DNA from: JBBPYR01 sp038199755
GTDB lineage: Bacteria; Chloroflexota; Ktedonobacteria; Ktedonobacterales; Ktedonobacteraceae
Assembly (NCBI GenBank): GCA_038199755.1
Contig: JBBPYR010000179.1
Span: 1 to 15,646, forward strand
Direction: 5' to 3'
Length of the DNA: 15,646 nt
Part shown: positions 15,601 to 15,646 of the stretch, piece by piece
Numbering within the stretch: the first letter of the stretch is position 1
Layout of the letters: each line of letters opens with the position of its first letter
The notes under the pieces: generated by a model
What the model saw: only the letters and a program-made list of their open reading frames with translations
What the model was told of the DNA's origin: nothing
Databases searched by the model: none
Translations under genes and position numbers: made by a program

Positions 15601-15646
15601 GCCACTGCCTGCTCAAGCTCCAAGGTATCAAGCGTCCAGGGGGCTA
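12606..15646 (-). CDS. BTAD/AAA/TPR transcriptional activator (SARP/AfsR-like), partial at right edge
   Basis: The frame is open to the right edge (APWTLDT precedes the TTG at 15623, with no stop), so that TTG is probably not the start. The N-terminal winged-helix DNA-binding domain should lie outside the window. At least 1012 residues are visible. The first 140 form a bacterial transcriptional activator domain: CYDEWILPERDRLHQL, then HEPLHEATYRQLMRLYA, and ELGIEPG. An AAA/STAND-type ATPase follows with Walker A GEAGIGKT (nt 15047-15024) and Walker B LLLVLDDLQWCD about 105 residues later, and IGR at its start. The C-terminal half is helical with TPR-like repeats such as SQAISCYRRAGSVAF, as in MalT/AfsR-class regulators that sense a ligand. 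It converges on the phosphatase gene with 36 nt between stops. ATP- and ligand-dependent activation of distant or local promoters is known for the family; the target here is unknown. Confidence 0.93.
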   Translation of the reverse strand, partial: APWTLDTLELEQAVAEAEQARHTQDNAATRQALEHVIHLYHGNLLPACYDEWILPERDRLHQLFLTAAEHLIALLEQERAYAAAIATAQQLLRHEPLHEATYRQLMRLYALCDDRAAALRTYHTCARLLEAELGIEPGQATRAIYESLVQSDPSPKTTTGPLPGRRTEAPLIGRKAEWRQLQDAWRAVTNGHPHIVILSGEAGIGKTRLAEEMEAWVSRQGLTSAIAHCYAADGRLAYAPVATWLRTDTIQKSLFALDAIWLSEVARLVPDILIKLPKLPRPTPMTEEWQRQHYFEALAHAFSQARQPLLLVLDDLQWCDDETLAWLHYLIHFEPKIHLLLIGTVRSDEILPGHPLLPLLQTLQRNSLVTEIALNPLTTPEMTTLVEHIVGHQLDTVTMNKLYAETEGNPLFVVEMVRAGTMEQYETPSLVASNTRSLLTPTSSNLPTTIQTVLSARLAQLSPLARDVANVAAVIGRAFTFTTLARASSESEDAVVRGLDELWQRRIIQEQHAEITEIYDFSHDKLRAHVYTSLSPAHRRLLHRRVAEALEHIYADDLDAISGQLAAHYEHAGLPSQAISCYRRAGSVAFRVYANAEAITAFQRAATLMHASTERHTQTQHWQEATAIYTALGEIFAMTGRQEEARKAYQDGIASIPAAEALPVPTTPFLNTDNPQLSYGDQRLIWLARLLRKKASTWNLASNNPQDTFHINARQTSQEAEQILEQVTNKSSAEWLHEWIDLHIDRLLPLRGSVEEMTATIEKIEVMVDQHGTAEQRGQFFQAVVARDSKRDRYVASEETLLYCRNALAALQQTSNTSLMGFAHFVLGNRLLWADILDEAESEMHAALRIAEQVGNTRLLVRTLTFLPLIFRRRGQVAEVRAIVTRAMTIPAARNITIIKGHQAWLAWRAGNLTEAETYGRTSLEERPGEQRTNAFHWIGLWPLIGIALTQEKMTDAIHYVRMLLDPTQQLPPEQLGTSLEKALHAWDVGQQQEASLLLQQIIPLATEMGYL

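Noticed and set aside
15621..15623. TTG as the start codon of the BTAD regulator
   Set aside because: The frame stays open upstream to the window edge with BTAD-like sequence (PWTLDTLELE), so the gene begins outside.
1..15646. CRISPR arrays, tRNA/rRNA genes, insertion sequences or att sites
   Set aside because: No spaced repeat array, tRNA-like cloverleaf, transposase motif or flanking terminal repeats were seen on reading both strands; a covariance-model scan was not possible.

Overview
This looks like chromosomal DNA of a filamentous or spore-forming Chloroflexota of the Ktedonobacteria type. That is inferred from gene content: a bacterial Ser/Thr kinase with an HQD catalytic loop, an Hsp70-like protein in a signalling operon, a membrane SpoIIE-type phosphatase, and a very large BTAD/AAA/TPR regulator, all in moderate-GC DNA. 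There is no rRNA gene, tRNA gene, CRISPR array or recognisable transposon.

Left region (1-7176, all minus strand, transcribed right to left): a tight five-gene operon. The order of transcription is a membrane-anchored Ser/Thr kinase (7176-5965), a short DnaK/Hsp70-like ATPase (5933-4440), a protein that appears to join an SPFH/band-7-like domain to a C-terminal ubiquitin-E2/RWD-like domain lacking the catalytic Cys (4409-2880), a 793-residue protein laid out like a HerA/VirB4-type ATPase with a ruined Walker A (2863-482), and a zinc-ribbon protein running off the left edge (453 to <1). Gaps between genes are 16-31 nt, and four of the five have an AAGGTG-type Shine-Dalgarno. Kinase, chaperone, membrane scaffold with an E2-like fold and pseudo-ATPase together resemble no textbook operon. 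This is the best candidate in the window for an undescribed system.

Middle (7177-7565): a 389-nt divergent intergenic region. Beside the kinase operon it holds two abutting inverted repeats. Beside the rightward gene it holds three direct AGCAACG repeats followed by a TATACT -10-like hexamer, an arrangement like the sites bound by SARP/BTAD regulators.

Right region (7566-12569, plus strand): a small conserved-type protein; a 5-TM protein with a C-terminal cupredoxin; a second protein with the same 5-TM module (about 68% identical over 148 gapless residues) fused instead to a complete multicopper oxidase; and, after a near-perfect 24-bp inverted repeat, a 4-TM/GAF/SpoIIE-type PP2C phosphatase. 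A 34-bp tandem duplication at the start of the cupredoxin gene copies its ribosome-binding site and ATG, creating a 13-codon overlapping mini-ORF. The copper proteins probably act at the outer face of the membrane.

Far right (12606 to >15646, minus strand, convergent): most of a BTAD-AAA-TPR transcriptional activator. Its N-terminal DNA-binding domain lies beyond the window.
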